Under the pieces are notes generated by a model. The model was not told the origin of the DNA. It saw only the letters and a program-made list of their open reading frames with translations, and did no database searches. A stretch of 6,132 nt of DNA from Candidatus Auribacterota bacterium (GTDB taxonomy: Bacteria; Auribacterota; JAFGBW01; JAFGJP01): the NCBI GenBank assembly GCA_016929035.1, contig JAFGJP010000017.1:1-6132 (forward strand). Reading direction: 5' to 3'. Shown here in pieces: positions 1-6,132 of this stretch. The translations under genes and the position numbers were made by a program. Numbering within the stretch: position 1 is the first letter of the stretch; each line of letters opens with the position of its first letter.

Positions 1-1
1 A

Positions 2-1906
2 ATGTTCGTTTTTTTCTACAGTTTCTGGCTATGGGCGACTCAGGTGATTTTCACCCGATCGTTCCTCTTTATTTCCATAAATGATCCTCTCTTCGAAAAC
101 GCTTTTCTCCTGGCTGTGCTCTGCGGCCTGATCCTGGGGTTCAGGGTCAAAAAAATCTCTTTTTTCTTCAGGCGCATCCTTTATGCACTTTTCCTGTGCG
201 GGCTTTTTCTTTCAGCGCTTTTCAGTCTGTCCGCCGCGCAAAGCGACGCCTTTTCCCTGCCCCCTTTTTTTCATTCTCTCTTTCTGCCTCTTGCCTCAGG
301 CTCTCTTTTTCTCTTTACCCTCCATTTTATAACAGCTCATTCATCCCGACAAAAAATATTATCGCTTTTTGCCCTCAAACCGCAAGCAGCCCTTTTTTTC
401 TCCCTGACAGGCTCTTTTTCCGGGATTTTCTATTCGCACGTCTTTTTTCTTCCCCTTTTCGGCCAGAGCCTCAGCTGTCTGATCTCCCTCGGCGGTTTTC
501 TGGCCGTCGGCTTAAAAAATACAAAAAGACAGGAAGAAGACTTCCAGCATCCTTCTGGAGACCAGGGGACCCCGGCAAATGTTCTTCCCCTGAAATGGAG
601 CGCCTTTTTTTGCGGGTTTTCTCTTTTTCTTACAAAAATATACCTTGATAAAATGTCTCCTTTTTTTCTGGGAACGCACGTGTACTTGCGCGACTACTCT
701 TTTATGGCCCTCTTCCTTTTCACGGTTCCGGGAATATATCTTGCCCTTCTTATCCTTAGAAAAAAGCCCCTTCCTTTTTCATGGCATCAGTGGGCACTTT
801 TTGGAGTTATTCTTTCAATTGTTCTTATCGCCATAAACTGCAAAAACTTTGCGGAAATCACTCCCTTTCTCGACAGCGACATCATGGGGATCGGCCTTTC
901 GTCTTTTTTCGTCCTCAAGCTTATTGAGATTTTTATCGCTCTAGCACCTCTGGGACTTTTTTTCGGATTCCTCCTTATGCTCCTTTTATCTTTTCAAAAA
1001 GGGGAACACTACAGCAGCTCGCTTCTTCAGTCTTTTTTTTCAGGAGCCGCTCTTTCCCTGACGTTTGATCTAAGCCTTCGCACCCCTTTGAGAACTTCGA
1101 CGATCCTCTTTCTTTCAGGATCTTTCCTTCTCATCCCTGTTTTCGCCTATGCGCTGACTTATTCTAAAAAATGTCCTCTTTTCCGTCTGTGTTTTATGAC
1201 TCTTTTCTCTCTGTCCGCGCTTTTTCTCATCATCCATCAAGGCACTCTTCCTCATCTGGAAAACAGATACGCCCTGGTCGAAAACGTCGACAAAAAGTCT
1301 TTCATCATGCGCGTCTTTGAAGATCCTCTGGAGCGAAGAATTGTTTACAGAAACGAGGCTCCCTCGCTCACCAAGAACACCCTCCTCCATGTTATGGAAA
1401 AACATATCGGGATGTTATCAGCGCTGTCATCGCGGCCCCGCTGTCAAGCGCAGGTCTTGAAGGTCGACCCTCAGCGGGGCGATCAGGGAAGCCACTGGCT
1501 GAGACTGGCTGAATCCGAAAAAACATATGATCTCATGGAAATGGATTATGAATTCCCCGTCAGCGGCTATGAAAAAATATTCTTCTCTCAAGCCTTTTAC
1601 AGGCTCTGCAAAAAAAAATTAGGGGAAACAGGCATTCTTCATCAGGCTGTTCCCGTCGATTCGCTGAAGAAAGCACTTGATGCGACACGATCTGCTTTCC
1701 CTTATGTCAAAGCTTTTGCCGTATCCCGCTCGCGCGCGCATATCCTTGCCGGTTCCGCGCCGATCCTGGCCAAAAAAGAATTTTTTGAAAGACGCATGGA
1801 AAACGACCCGGCATTTGTGAAAAGCTGTCAGGAGCTTGATATCCTGTCTTTTGATGAAATAGCGGCCATCATGGAAAATGAACCGGAGAAGGCTTTTTTT
1901 GATTGA
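2..1906 (+). CDS. Polytopic membrane protein with degenerate spermidine-synthase-like C-terminal domain (probable pseudoenzyme; 5' end possibly outside window)
   Basis: Seen: about 11-13 hydrophobic segments fill residues 1-413, including 33-48, 57-78, 90-113, 128-172, 233-252, 263-282, 295-330, 364-388 and 393-412. A soluble domain follows from about 418 to 634. Two membrane repeats (about 7-50 and 199-254) match those of the next gene without gaps; KMSPFFLG (217-224) aligns with KMSTFVFG. In the soluble part, EKxxG (466-470) and YD..(8)..PV...AFYRLCKKKL (509-540) align with the next protein's Rossmann domain. The glycine-rich SAM loop is replaced by KVDPQRG (487-493), and about 42 residues of the Rossmann core are missing before Y509. 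The NTDDxP-xLEY-like ending of the family is also absent. Family knowledge: membrane-fused spermidine-synthase-like proteins have no settled function. Inference: this is a non-catalytic partner of the next gene product in the inner membrane. The ATG at position 2 sits about 9 residues inside the paralogue's N-terminus, so the true start may lie just upstream. The frame is intact despite an A9 and a T8 run. Confidence 0.85.
   Translation: MFVFFYSFWLWATQVIFTRSFLFISINDPLFENAFLLAVLCGLILGFRVKKISFFFRRILYALFLCGLFLSALFSLSAAQSDAFSLPPFFHSLFLPLASGSLFLFTLHFITAHSSRQKILSLFALKPQAALFFSLTGSFSGIFYSHVFFLPLFGQSLSCLISLGGFLAVGLKNTKRQEEDFQHPSGDQGTPANVLPLKWSAFFCGFSLFLTKIYLDKMSPFFLGTHVYLRDYSFMALFLFTVPGIYLALLILRKKPLPFSWHQWALFGVILSIVLIAINCKNFAEITPFLDSDIMGIGLSSFFVLKLIEIFIALAPLGLFFGFLLMLLLSFQKGEHYSSSLLQSFFSGAALSLTFDLSLRTPLRTSTILFLSGSFLLIPVFAYALTYSKKCPLFRLCFMTLFSLSALFLIIHQGTLPHLENRYALVENVDKKSFIMRVFEDPLERRIVYRNEAPSLTKNTLLHVMEKHIGMLSALSSRPRCQAQVLKVDPQRGDQGSHWLRLAESEKTYDLMEMDYEFPVSGYEKIFFSQAFYRLCKKKLGETGILHQAVPVDSLKKALDATRSAFPYVKAFAVSRSRAHILAGSAPILAKKEFFERRMENDPAFVKSCQELDILSFDEIAAIMENEPEKAFFD
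1435..1480. repeat. GC-rich 9-bp perfect inverted repeat inside the first gene
   Basis: GCCCCGCTG (1435-1443) and CAGCGGGGC (1472-1480) are exact reverse complements. The 28-nt interval holds a second inverted pair, TCAAG (1444-1448) with CTTGA (1456-1460), and the 8-bp palindrome GGTCGACC (1462-1469). It encodes the degraded SAM-loop region of the first protein and is notably GC-rich for this gene. Confidence 0.55.
1885..1892 (+). promoter_or_regulatory. Shine-Dalgarno-like GGAGAAGG inside the end of the upstream gene
   Basis: This purine-rich GGAGAAGG ends 10 nt before the TTG at 1903, which itself overlaps the upstream TGA stop (1904-1906). It supports TTG initiation and translational coupling of the two paralogues. 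The alternative ATG at 1945 has no comparable motif in the 5-12 nt upstream. The motif also encodes residues of the first protein, so it could be coincidental. Confidence 0.5.
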
Positions 1907-4872
1907 AATTAAACTTACTTGAAAACAGGCTGCTTGGCTTGATCATGAAAAAAGAAAACAACATACTCGCCCTGGCCGCTTTTTTTTCCGGATGCTGCGG
2001 CCTTGCCTATGAGGTTCTTTACAACCGCATCCTCTCCAGCATTTTCGGCGATACTTTCTCCGTCAGCTTCACTATCCTTTTCACGTTCCTTCTCGGCATC
2101 GCCGCGGGCTATCTTCTCGCCCACAGGCTGAAAAGGTGGCTGTTCGCCGTGGAGATTTTTATCGGCCTCTACAGCATCAGCGCCGTTTTCCTCATCCTTC
2201 AGACAGAAAGCTACGCGTCTGACAGATTCCTGCACATCCTTCCCGTCCTTTATCCTCTTTCTATCGCGTACTCGATAGGATTCCTTCTCATTCCCTCTGT
2301 CCTCATCGGCATCAGCATCCCGGTGCTTTCCCGCTACATGACCATGCAAAAAGAAGAAAAGCCTTTTGACAAGACCTACCTTCTCTATAACCTTGGGGCA
2401 GCACTGACAATCCTTCTTATCGAATACGCTGTCCTGCAGAACCTGTCTGTTTCTTCGGCTGTTTTTCTTGTCGGCTGCCTCAACATGGCCATAGGAATCG
2501 TTCTTTTCTTTTTGAGAGATATCTACCGCGGAGAAAAGATCCATCCTCTCTCCTTAAGATTGCTAAGCCAGAAAACGATTGCCGCTCTTCTCGTCTTCAG
2601 CCTTGTGAGCGCGTCTTACCAGCTTCTTCTGCTAAAAATGAGCACGTTTGTCTTTGGTCCTTTCAGGGAAAATTTCAGCCTCACCGTTTTCACGGCTATC
2701 ATTTATATTTCCATCGGCACGTTTCTCCACAGCCGCTTTTCCCTGCGCTTCCGCGACCTCGTCAGGCTCGCGCTGTTTTTCATCCTCATGGAAATGGCTT
2801 TTTTCAAGCTTAGCGCCTTTTTCCTCTCGTACGCTCTGGCGCGCTACGGCCACATCCTTCTTCTTTTCCGTGCCATAAAAATCTTATGGATATCCCTGTG
2901 GGGGCTGCCTCTTCTTGTGTTTGGGATGGGCGTTCCTGTTCTCCTGAAAGAAACGTCGACTGAACATATCGAAAACTCTTCCGGTGTGATCCTCTTCTAT
3001 TCATCCATCGGCAACACCCTTGGATATGCCGTGATGTTTTTCATCATCCACCCCTATCTGAAATACGGAGCCATGTTTATCGCGCTTGCGCTTTTTCTTT
3101 TCCTGGCGTCAATTATCCTTCGGTCATGTTCAAAAAAAATGTTTCTCAAAGCGTCTGCTCTTCTCCTTGTTGCTCTTTTTTTGTGGGACGAAAAAATCCT
3201 TTTTGTCTCGCACAGAAACTTTTTCCACCTTTCCCGCCTGATCAGATCTTATGCCGAGATTGAAAAAATTGAATCTTTCAAGGCTTACAACCAGACGCTT
3301 GCCGTTGTGCATGAAGGCAAAGACAAAGAAAGCTTCTTCATCAACGGCTACCACAGCATCCAGCTGAAAAACTATATTGAAAAGATCGTCGGCGTGATTC
3401 CAAAGCTTATCCAGAAGGACGCCGGAAGCGCGCTGGTGCTGGGACTGGGGTCAGGAAATACAGCCGGGGCGACAAGCTGCGTCATCCGCGACCTTGATGT
3501 TGTTGAGATCAACAAGGCCATCATCGACAACCAGGACCGGTTTGCTGCCTACAACAATAATATCCACAAGAAAGACCATGTCCGGATCATTCTTGATGAC
3601 GGGGTCAGCTACATGAAAAAAAGCCGGAAAAAATATGATGTCATCATCAACACGGTCACAACCCCTGTCTACTTCAGCTCCTCCAAGCTCTACACAAAGG
3701 ATTTTTTTGAAATCGTCAAAAAGAGGCTGTCACCGCGCGGGGTCTACTATACATGGTTCGACGGCCGTTGCGGGGATGACGGGGCGTTCATTCTGATAAA
3801 AACACTTCTTTCTTCTTTCCGCCATACGGGCATCATATCTCTTAGAAGCTCATACTTTCTCCTTTTTGCGTCTGACAGCCCCTTTGATGTTCAGGAGCAG
3901 GGCAGCCCCGGGCTCCTGTCTTCTTTAAAAACGATCACTGCCAGCCCCTATTCTATTGACCTCTGCATCCTTTCGAGAAATATTCATAATGATAATACAG
4001 ACAGACTGATTCAGGATAAGCCCATCCATACCATCGATTTTCCCGCGCTTGAATACAGCATGGCCCGCCTGGGGATGACGCCGCCGTTCACAGACGTTAA
4101 AAAATGGATAATGACCGTGACCAGTTTTGATCAGGATCCCTTGAGCGGGAAGAGCCTGACGCCTGAAGACCTCGAACAAAAATACCTCTATTACTCCCTC
4201 TTTGTCCCCTTCCTTTCATGGAAGGCGCAAAGCTCTCTTCCTCTGACAAAAGATATCCTTATCAAGGAGGAGTCGCTGAGAGCCGTCAAAGATTCAGACA
4301 AAGACAGGATCTCTCCTTCATTTCTCAAGGCCTACCTTGCCAACCGCAGGGAAAAAAAGCTTGATGAAAACGAGGATCTTCTCCAAAAAGAGACATTTGA
4401 GGGGAAGGAGCTTTTTTCTTTTGACCTCATGATTCAGAAAGGACTCTACGGGCAATGTCTTCTGGAGATAAAGCCTTATCTTCTCAAGAACTACGACCAG
4501 CCCTTTTTTCACGTTCTTTACGGCGTATGCCTCATCAAGACAGGCAAACTTGAAAAAGGTCTCCATCATCTGGAAACAGCCCTTGTTCTCGATCCTTCCT
4601 TTGAGCGCATCCGTATCTACACCTCTTATCTGTATCTCAAAAAAGCTCGAAATGAAAAAAAATCATCCGCTCACATGGCTTTTTTCCAGGATGCTGATCC
4701 TCCTCTCTATCTTCTTCAGAGGATCCATTTTGTCAATCAGCTCATGAAAAATCCTGTCGACTTTACGGACAATCCGTGGATGGACGACCTGTATATACCG
4801 GAAAAGCACTCTTCTCTCCTGATCCCTGATTACGATTTTGCTTTTTTTGATATTCTCAGGTATTTCCGTTAA
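1903..4872 (+). CDS. Membrane-fused spermidine-synthase-like (SAM-fold) protein with C-terminal TPR-like extension
   Basis: Residues are numbered from the TTG at 1903. The N-terminus after M15 (FFSGCCGLAYEVLYNR) is typical of the fused membrane/spermidine-synthase family. About 12-13 membrane segments cover 22-429, with an internal duplication (25-76 and 230-281). The soluble domain has a FINGYHS strand (479-485) like the L-x-NG-x-x-Q of spermidine synthases, LVLGLGSGN as motif I (511-519), VVEIN (533-537) with the acidic SAM-ribose position, DDG (565-567), and YDVII (578-582) followed by DFFEIVKKRLSPRGVYY (600-616). FPALEY (713-718) resembles the conserved PxLEY tail. Residues 867-900 look like one TPR helix pair. 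The loop that carries the catalytic Asp in real spermidine synthases reads NTVTTP (583-588), so aminopropyl transfer is unlikely; SAM or a related ligand may still bind. Start: TTG 1903 overlaps the upstream stop and has GGAGAAGG at 1885-1892, while ATG 1945 fits the family N-terminus but lacks a good Shine-Dalgarno. Role unknown; probably in the inner membrane and translationally coupled to its upstream paralogue. Confidence 0.92.
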   Translation: MKLNLLENRLLGLIMKKENNILALAAFFSGCCGLAYEVLYNRILSSIFGDTFSVSFTILFTFLLGIAAGYLLAHRLKRWLFAVEIFIGLYSISAVFLILQTESYASDRFLHILPVLYPLSIAYSIGFLLIPSVLIGISIPVLSRYMTMQKEEKPFDKTYLLYNLGAALTILLIEYAVLQNLSVSSAVFLVGCLNMAIGIVLFFLRDIYRGEKIHPLSLRLLSQKTIAALLVFSLVSASYQLLLLKMSTFVFGPFRENFSLTVFTAIIYISIGTFLHSRFSLRFRDLVRLALFFILMEMAFFKLSAFFLSYALARYGHILLLFRAIKILWISLWGLPLLVFGMGVPVLLKETSTEHIENSSGVILFYSSIGNTLGYAVMFFIIHPYLKYGAMFIALALFLFLASIILRSCSKKMFLKASALLLVALFLWDEKILFVSHRNFFHLSRLIRSYAEIEKIESFKAYNQTLAVVHEGKDKESFFINGYHSIQLKNYIEKIVGVIPKLIQKDAGSALVLGLGSGNTAGATSCVIRDLDVVEINKAIIDNQDRFAAYNNNIHKKDHVRIILDDGVSYMKKSRKKYDVIINTVTTPVYFSSSKLYTKDFFEIVKKRLSPRGVYYTWFDGRCGDDGAFILIKTLLSSFRHTGIISLRSSYFLLFASDSPFDVQEQGSPGLLSSLKTITASPYSIDLCILSRNIHNDNTDRLIQDKPIHTIDFPALEYSMARLGMTPPFTDVKKWIMTVTSFDQDPLSGKSLTPEDLEQKYLYYSLFVPFLSWKAQSSLPLTKDILIKEESLRAVKDSDKDRISPSFLKAYLANRREKKLDENEDLLQKETFEGKELFSFDLMIQKGLYGQCLLEIKPYLLKNYDQPFFHVLYGVCLIKTGKLEKGLHHLETALVLDPSFERIRIYTSYLYLKKARNEKKSSAHMAFFQDADPPLYLLQRIHFVNQLMKNPVDFTDNPWMDDLYIPEKHSSLLIPDYDFAFFDILRYFR
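3892..3918. repeat. GC-rich intragenic hairpin in the second gene
   Basis: CAGGAGC (3892-3898) pairs with GCTCCTG (3912-3918), and GGG (3900-3902) can pair with CCC (3907-3909) around a CAGC loop. The stem is followed by a T-rich stretch (TCTTCTTT). It encodes a Gly/Ser/Pro linker just after the Rossmann domain. It could cause RNA pausing but is not a strong terminator. Confidence 0.4.
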
Positions 4873-4897
4873 AGTCTGGCTGTGCCTCTTTTTTCAG

Positions 4898-4916
4898 TTC
4901 CATGTTTTTCGTGGAA
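4898..4916. repeat. Small stem-loop in the intergenic gap
   Basis: TTCCATG (4898-4904) can pair with CGTGGAA (4910-4916), with one U-G wobble, around a TTTTT loop, 25 nt after the stop of the second gene. No T-tract follows on either strand in the right place (the T-run precedes the stem on the + strand), so I do not call it a terminator. Confidence 0.35.
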
Positions 4917-4947
4917 ATCGAATCCGCTTTATGACAAAATAAAAATA

Positions 4948-4974
4948 CTGTCAAACCTGAATATTTCAAATAAT
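4948..4974 (+). promoter_or_regulatory. Weak candidate sigma-70-type promoter
   Basis: CTGTCA (4948-4953, four of six matches to TTGACA) and AATAAT (4969-4974, five of six matches to TATAAT) are separated by 15 bp, shorter than ideal. The -10 candidate falls in the spacer of the inverted repeat at 4959-4989. In an AT-rich gap such matches arise easily, so the transporter could equally be read from an upstream promoter. Confidence 0.2.
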
Positions 4975-4989
4975 TTTGCTGAAATATTC
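4959..4989. repeat. Perfect 10-bp AT-rich inverted repeat upstream of the LplT-like gene
   Basis: GAATATTTCA (4959-4968) and TGAAATATTC (4980-4989) are exact reverse complements with an 11-nt spacer. In RNA the stem would extend by a U-G wobble and a C-G pair (4957-4991). It ends 7 nt before the Shine-Dalgarno. It could be an operator for a dimeric regulator or a leader hairpin. No T-run follows, so it is not an intrinsic terminator on the + strand. Confidence 0.6.
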
Positions 4990-4996
4990 GGACAAA

Positions 4997-5003
4997 AAGG
5001 AAG
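4997..5003 (+). promoter_or_regulatory. Ribosome binding site of the LplT-like gene
   Basis: AAGGAAG lies 8 nt before ATG 5012. It fixes the start of the transporter at a codon directly preceding the conserved LplT-family N-terminus, and rules out the overlapping frame that opens at 4882. Confidence 0.75.
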
Positions 5004-5011
5004 ATCATTTC

Positions 5012-6132
5012 ATGTCCTCCGTGGAAGAAAAGACAACGTTTTCATGGCTCAACGCCACGCAGTTTTTCGGCGCTCTCAACGACAACCTGTTCAAGCTCGT
5101 CATTATTTTTTTCCTTATTGCCTCTTTAGGCAGGGAACATACAGACAACATTACGGCAACAGCAGGACTTTTTTTTGTGCTTCCCTTTCTTCTTTTTTCA
5201 CATGCCGCAGGGGTTCTGGCCGACAGGATGAGCAAGAGGAACATCATTGTCCTTGTGAAGCTTTTCGAGGTCTTTGTCATGGCGCTCGGCGTTCTTGCGC
5301 TGGCCTCAGGCAGCCCTTTTTTTCTCTACGTGGTCGTTTTTCTGATGTCTCTTCAGAGCACATTTTTCGGCCCGTCGAAATTCGGAATCGTTCCTGAGCT
5401 CGTGAGAAGGGAATCCCTCTCCCGGGTCAACAGCCTTCTTGTGAGCTTCTCCTTCCTGGCCATCATCATAGGCACTTCGGCTGCGCCTTTCGTTTCCTCA
5501 GCTGTCGCTCCGGACTATACTCTGGCCGGCGCAGTGTGTGTTGTTATAGCGGCCGTCGGTTTTTTGTGCAGCCTCGGCATCAAAAAAACCCTTCCTGCCA
5601 GGTCAAAGAACAAGTTCAGCCTTTTTTTCATCAAAGATATCTGGGCAACCCTAAGGTTTATTTACAGAAACGACAAGTATCTTTTCCTGACGGTCATCGG
5701 GTCGGCCTACTTTCTTCTCATCGGGGCCTATCTCCAGCTCAACCTTATCGGCTACGGCATCAACGTCCTGAACATGACAAAAGAGAACAGCACGTTCCTT
5801 TTCCTTATCGCCGCCTGCGGCATAGGGCTGGGCTCCTATCTGTCGGGACGCCTCTCCGGAAGAAACATCGAATTCGGCATCGTGCCGATAGGCGCCGCCG
5901 GGATCACTCTTTCCAGCATCATCATGAGCCAGATGACCTCGCATCACCTCTTTCTTGTTTTTGTCATGATCTTCGCTCTCGGCATAAGCGCAGGGCTTTT
6001 TATCGTGCCCCTGCAGGCATTCATCCAGTACCGGAGCCCGGATAAGAAAAGGGGCGAGATCCTCGCTGTCTCCAACTTTTTAAGCTTTTGCGGCGTTTTG
6101 ATTGCATCCCTTTTCATTTACCTGTTCAGTAA
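5012..6132 (+). CDS. MFS transporter, LplT/Aas-type lysophospholipid transporter-like (3' end outside window)
   Basis: Seen: 373 codons are open from ATG 5012 to the window edge with no stop. It starts after AAGGAAG (4997-5003), 8 nt before the ATG. Eleven of the usual twelve MFS helices are visible (about 15-37, 48-68, 78-98, 101-118, 141-165, 168-189, 223-247, 259-278, 285-305, 311-335, 352-373). Signature stretches are NATQFFGALNDNLFK (14-28), GVLADRMSKR (67-76; MFS motif A-like), FFGPSKFGIVPEL (118-130) followed by VNSLL, and PLQAFIQYRSPDKKRGE (333-349). The GPxKxGxxPEL box with a following NSL is characteristic of LplT and of the N-terminal domain of Aas-like fusions. Known for the family: E. 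coli LplT flips lysophospholipids across the inner membrane for re-acylation by Aas. Inference: this protein moves a lysophospholipid or similar lipid. The cut end leaves open whether it is a stand-alone carrier or the first domain of an MFS-PlsC(-acyl-ACP synthetase) fusion. No lplT symbol is given because orthology cannot be shown here. Confidence 0.9.
   Translation, partial: MSSVEEKTTFSWLNATQFFGALNDNLFKLVIIFFLIASLGREHTDNITATAGLFFVLPFLLFSHAAGVLADRMSKRNIIVLVKLFEVFVMALGVLALASGSPFFLYVVVFLMSLQSTFFGPSKFGIVPELVRRESLSRVNSLLVSFSFLAIIIGTSAAPFVSSAVAPDYTLAGAVCVVIAAVGFLCSLGIKKTLPARSKNKFSLFFIKDIWATLRFIYRNDKYLFLTVIGSAYFLLIGAYLQLNLIGYGINVLNMTKENSTFLFLIAACGIGLGSYLSGRLSGRNIEFGIVPIGAAGITLSSIIMSQMTSHHLFLVFVMIFALGISAGLFIVPLQAFIQYRSPDKKRGEILAVSNFLSFCGVLIASLFIYLFS

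Noticed and set aside
1..1906. Treating the first gene as a decaying pseudogene
   Set aside because: The frame is intact over more than 600 codons, with conserved alignable blocks on both sides of the missing core, which suggests maintained function.
1915..2544. A 209-residue open frame on the minus strand opposite the second gene
   Set aside because: It is rich in Lys, Glu and Asp because it mirrors hydrophobic codons, it shows no domain-like pattern, and the + strand frame here has clear family motifs.
3415..3777. Calling the second gene speE (spermidine synthase)
   Set aside because: The catalytic Asp loop is absent and the protein is a membrane fusion of about 980 residues, far longer than the roughly 280-residue enzyme.
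4873..4896. Possible intrinsic terminator after the second gene (GGCTGTGCC then CTCTTTTTT)
   Set aside because: The stem would be only three base pairs with a three-base loop; the T-run alone is not enough in such a T-rich region.
4882..5397. A 171-codon + strand frame overlapping the transporter start
   Set aside because: The frame at 5012 has a good Shine-Dalgarno and unmistakable MFS/LplT motifs; this frame reads as low-complexity Arg/Ser/Phe sequence.
5536..6045. A 169-codon + strand frame inside the transporter gene
   Set aside because: It is Arg/His-rich and reads as an out-of-frame shadow of the MFS coding sequence.

Overview
The window holds three genes, all on the + strand and closely packed: two large polytopic membrane proteins whose reading frames touch or overlap at 1903-1906, then a 139-bp gap, then an MFS transporter gene that runs off the right edge. 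The base composition is moderate, with very long T and C/T runs on the coding strand because the proteins are rich in Phe and Leu. No rRNA, tRNA, insertion sequence or CRISPR array is visible. The transporter resembles the lysophospholipid transporter (LplT / Aas N-terminal) family, which points to a Gram-negative (diderm) bacterium. I cannot name the phylum with confidence; Desulfobacterota or a similar environmental lineage is a guess.

Region 1 (2-1906) encodes a protein of at least 634 residues: about 11-13 membrane segments, then a soluble C-terminal domain of about 215 residues. Region 2 (1903 or 1945 to 4872) encodes a 975-989 residue protein: about 12-13 membrane segments, a spermidine-synthase-like Rossmann domain, then a C-terminal extension with a TPR-like repeat. 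By eye the two proteins are paralogues. Gapless matches occur in the first membrane repeat, the second membrane repeat (KMSPFFLG against KMSTFVFG), the start of the Rossmann domain, and its second half. Neither looks like a working spermidine synthase. The downstream protein keeps a glycine-rich SAM-type loop (GLGSG) but has NTVTTP where the aminopropyltransferase catalytic Asp loop should be. The upstream protein has lost the glycine loop and about 42 residues of the Rossmann core. The pair therefore looks like one ligand-binding-competent partner and one pseudoenzyme partner, probably co-translated and perhaps forming a membrane complex. Their substrate is unknown.

Region 3 (4873-5011) is intergenic. 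It has a clear Shine-Dalgarno for the next gene, a perfect 10-bp inverted repeat just upstream of it, and only a weak promoter candidate. Region 4 (5012-6132) is the first 373 codons of the LplT-like MFS protein, cut by the window edge. In many bacteria this type of domain is fused to or followed by a glycerophospholipid acyltransferase, so the locus may concern membrane lipids, but nothing in the window shows that directly.
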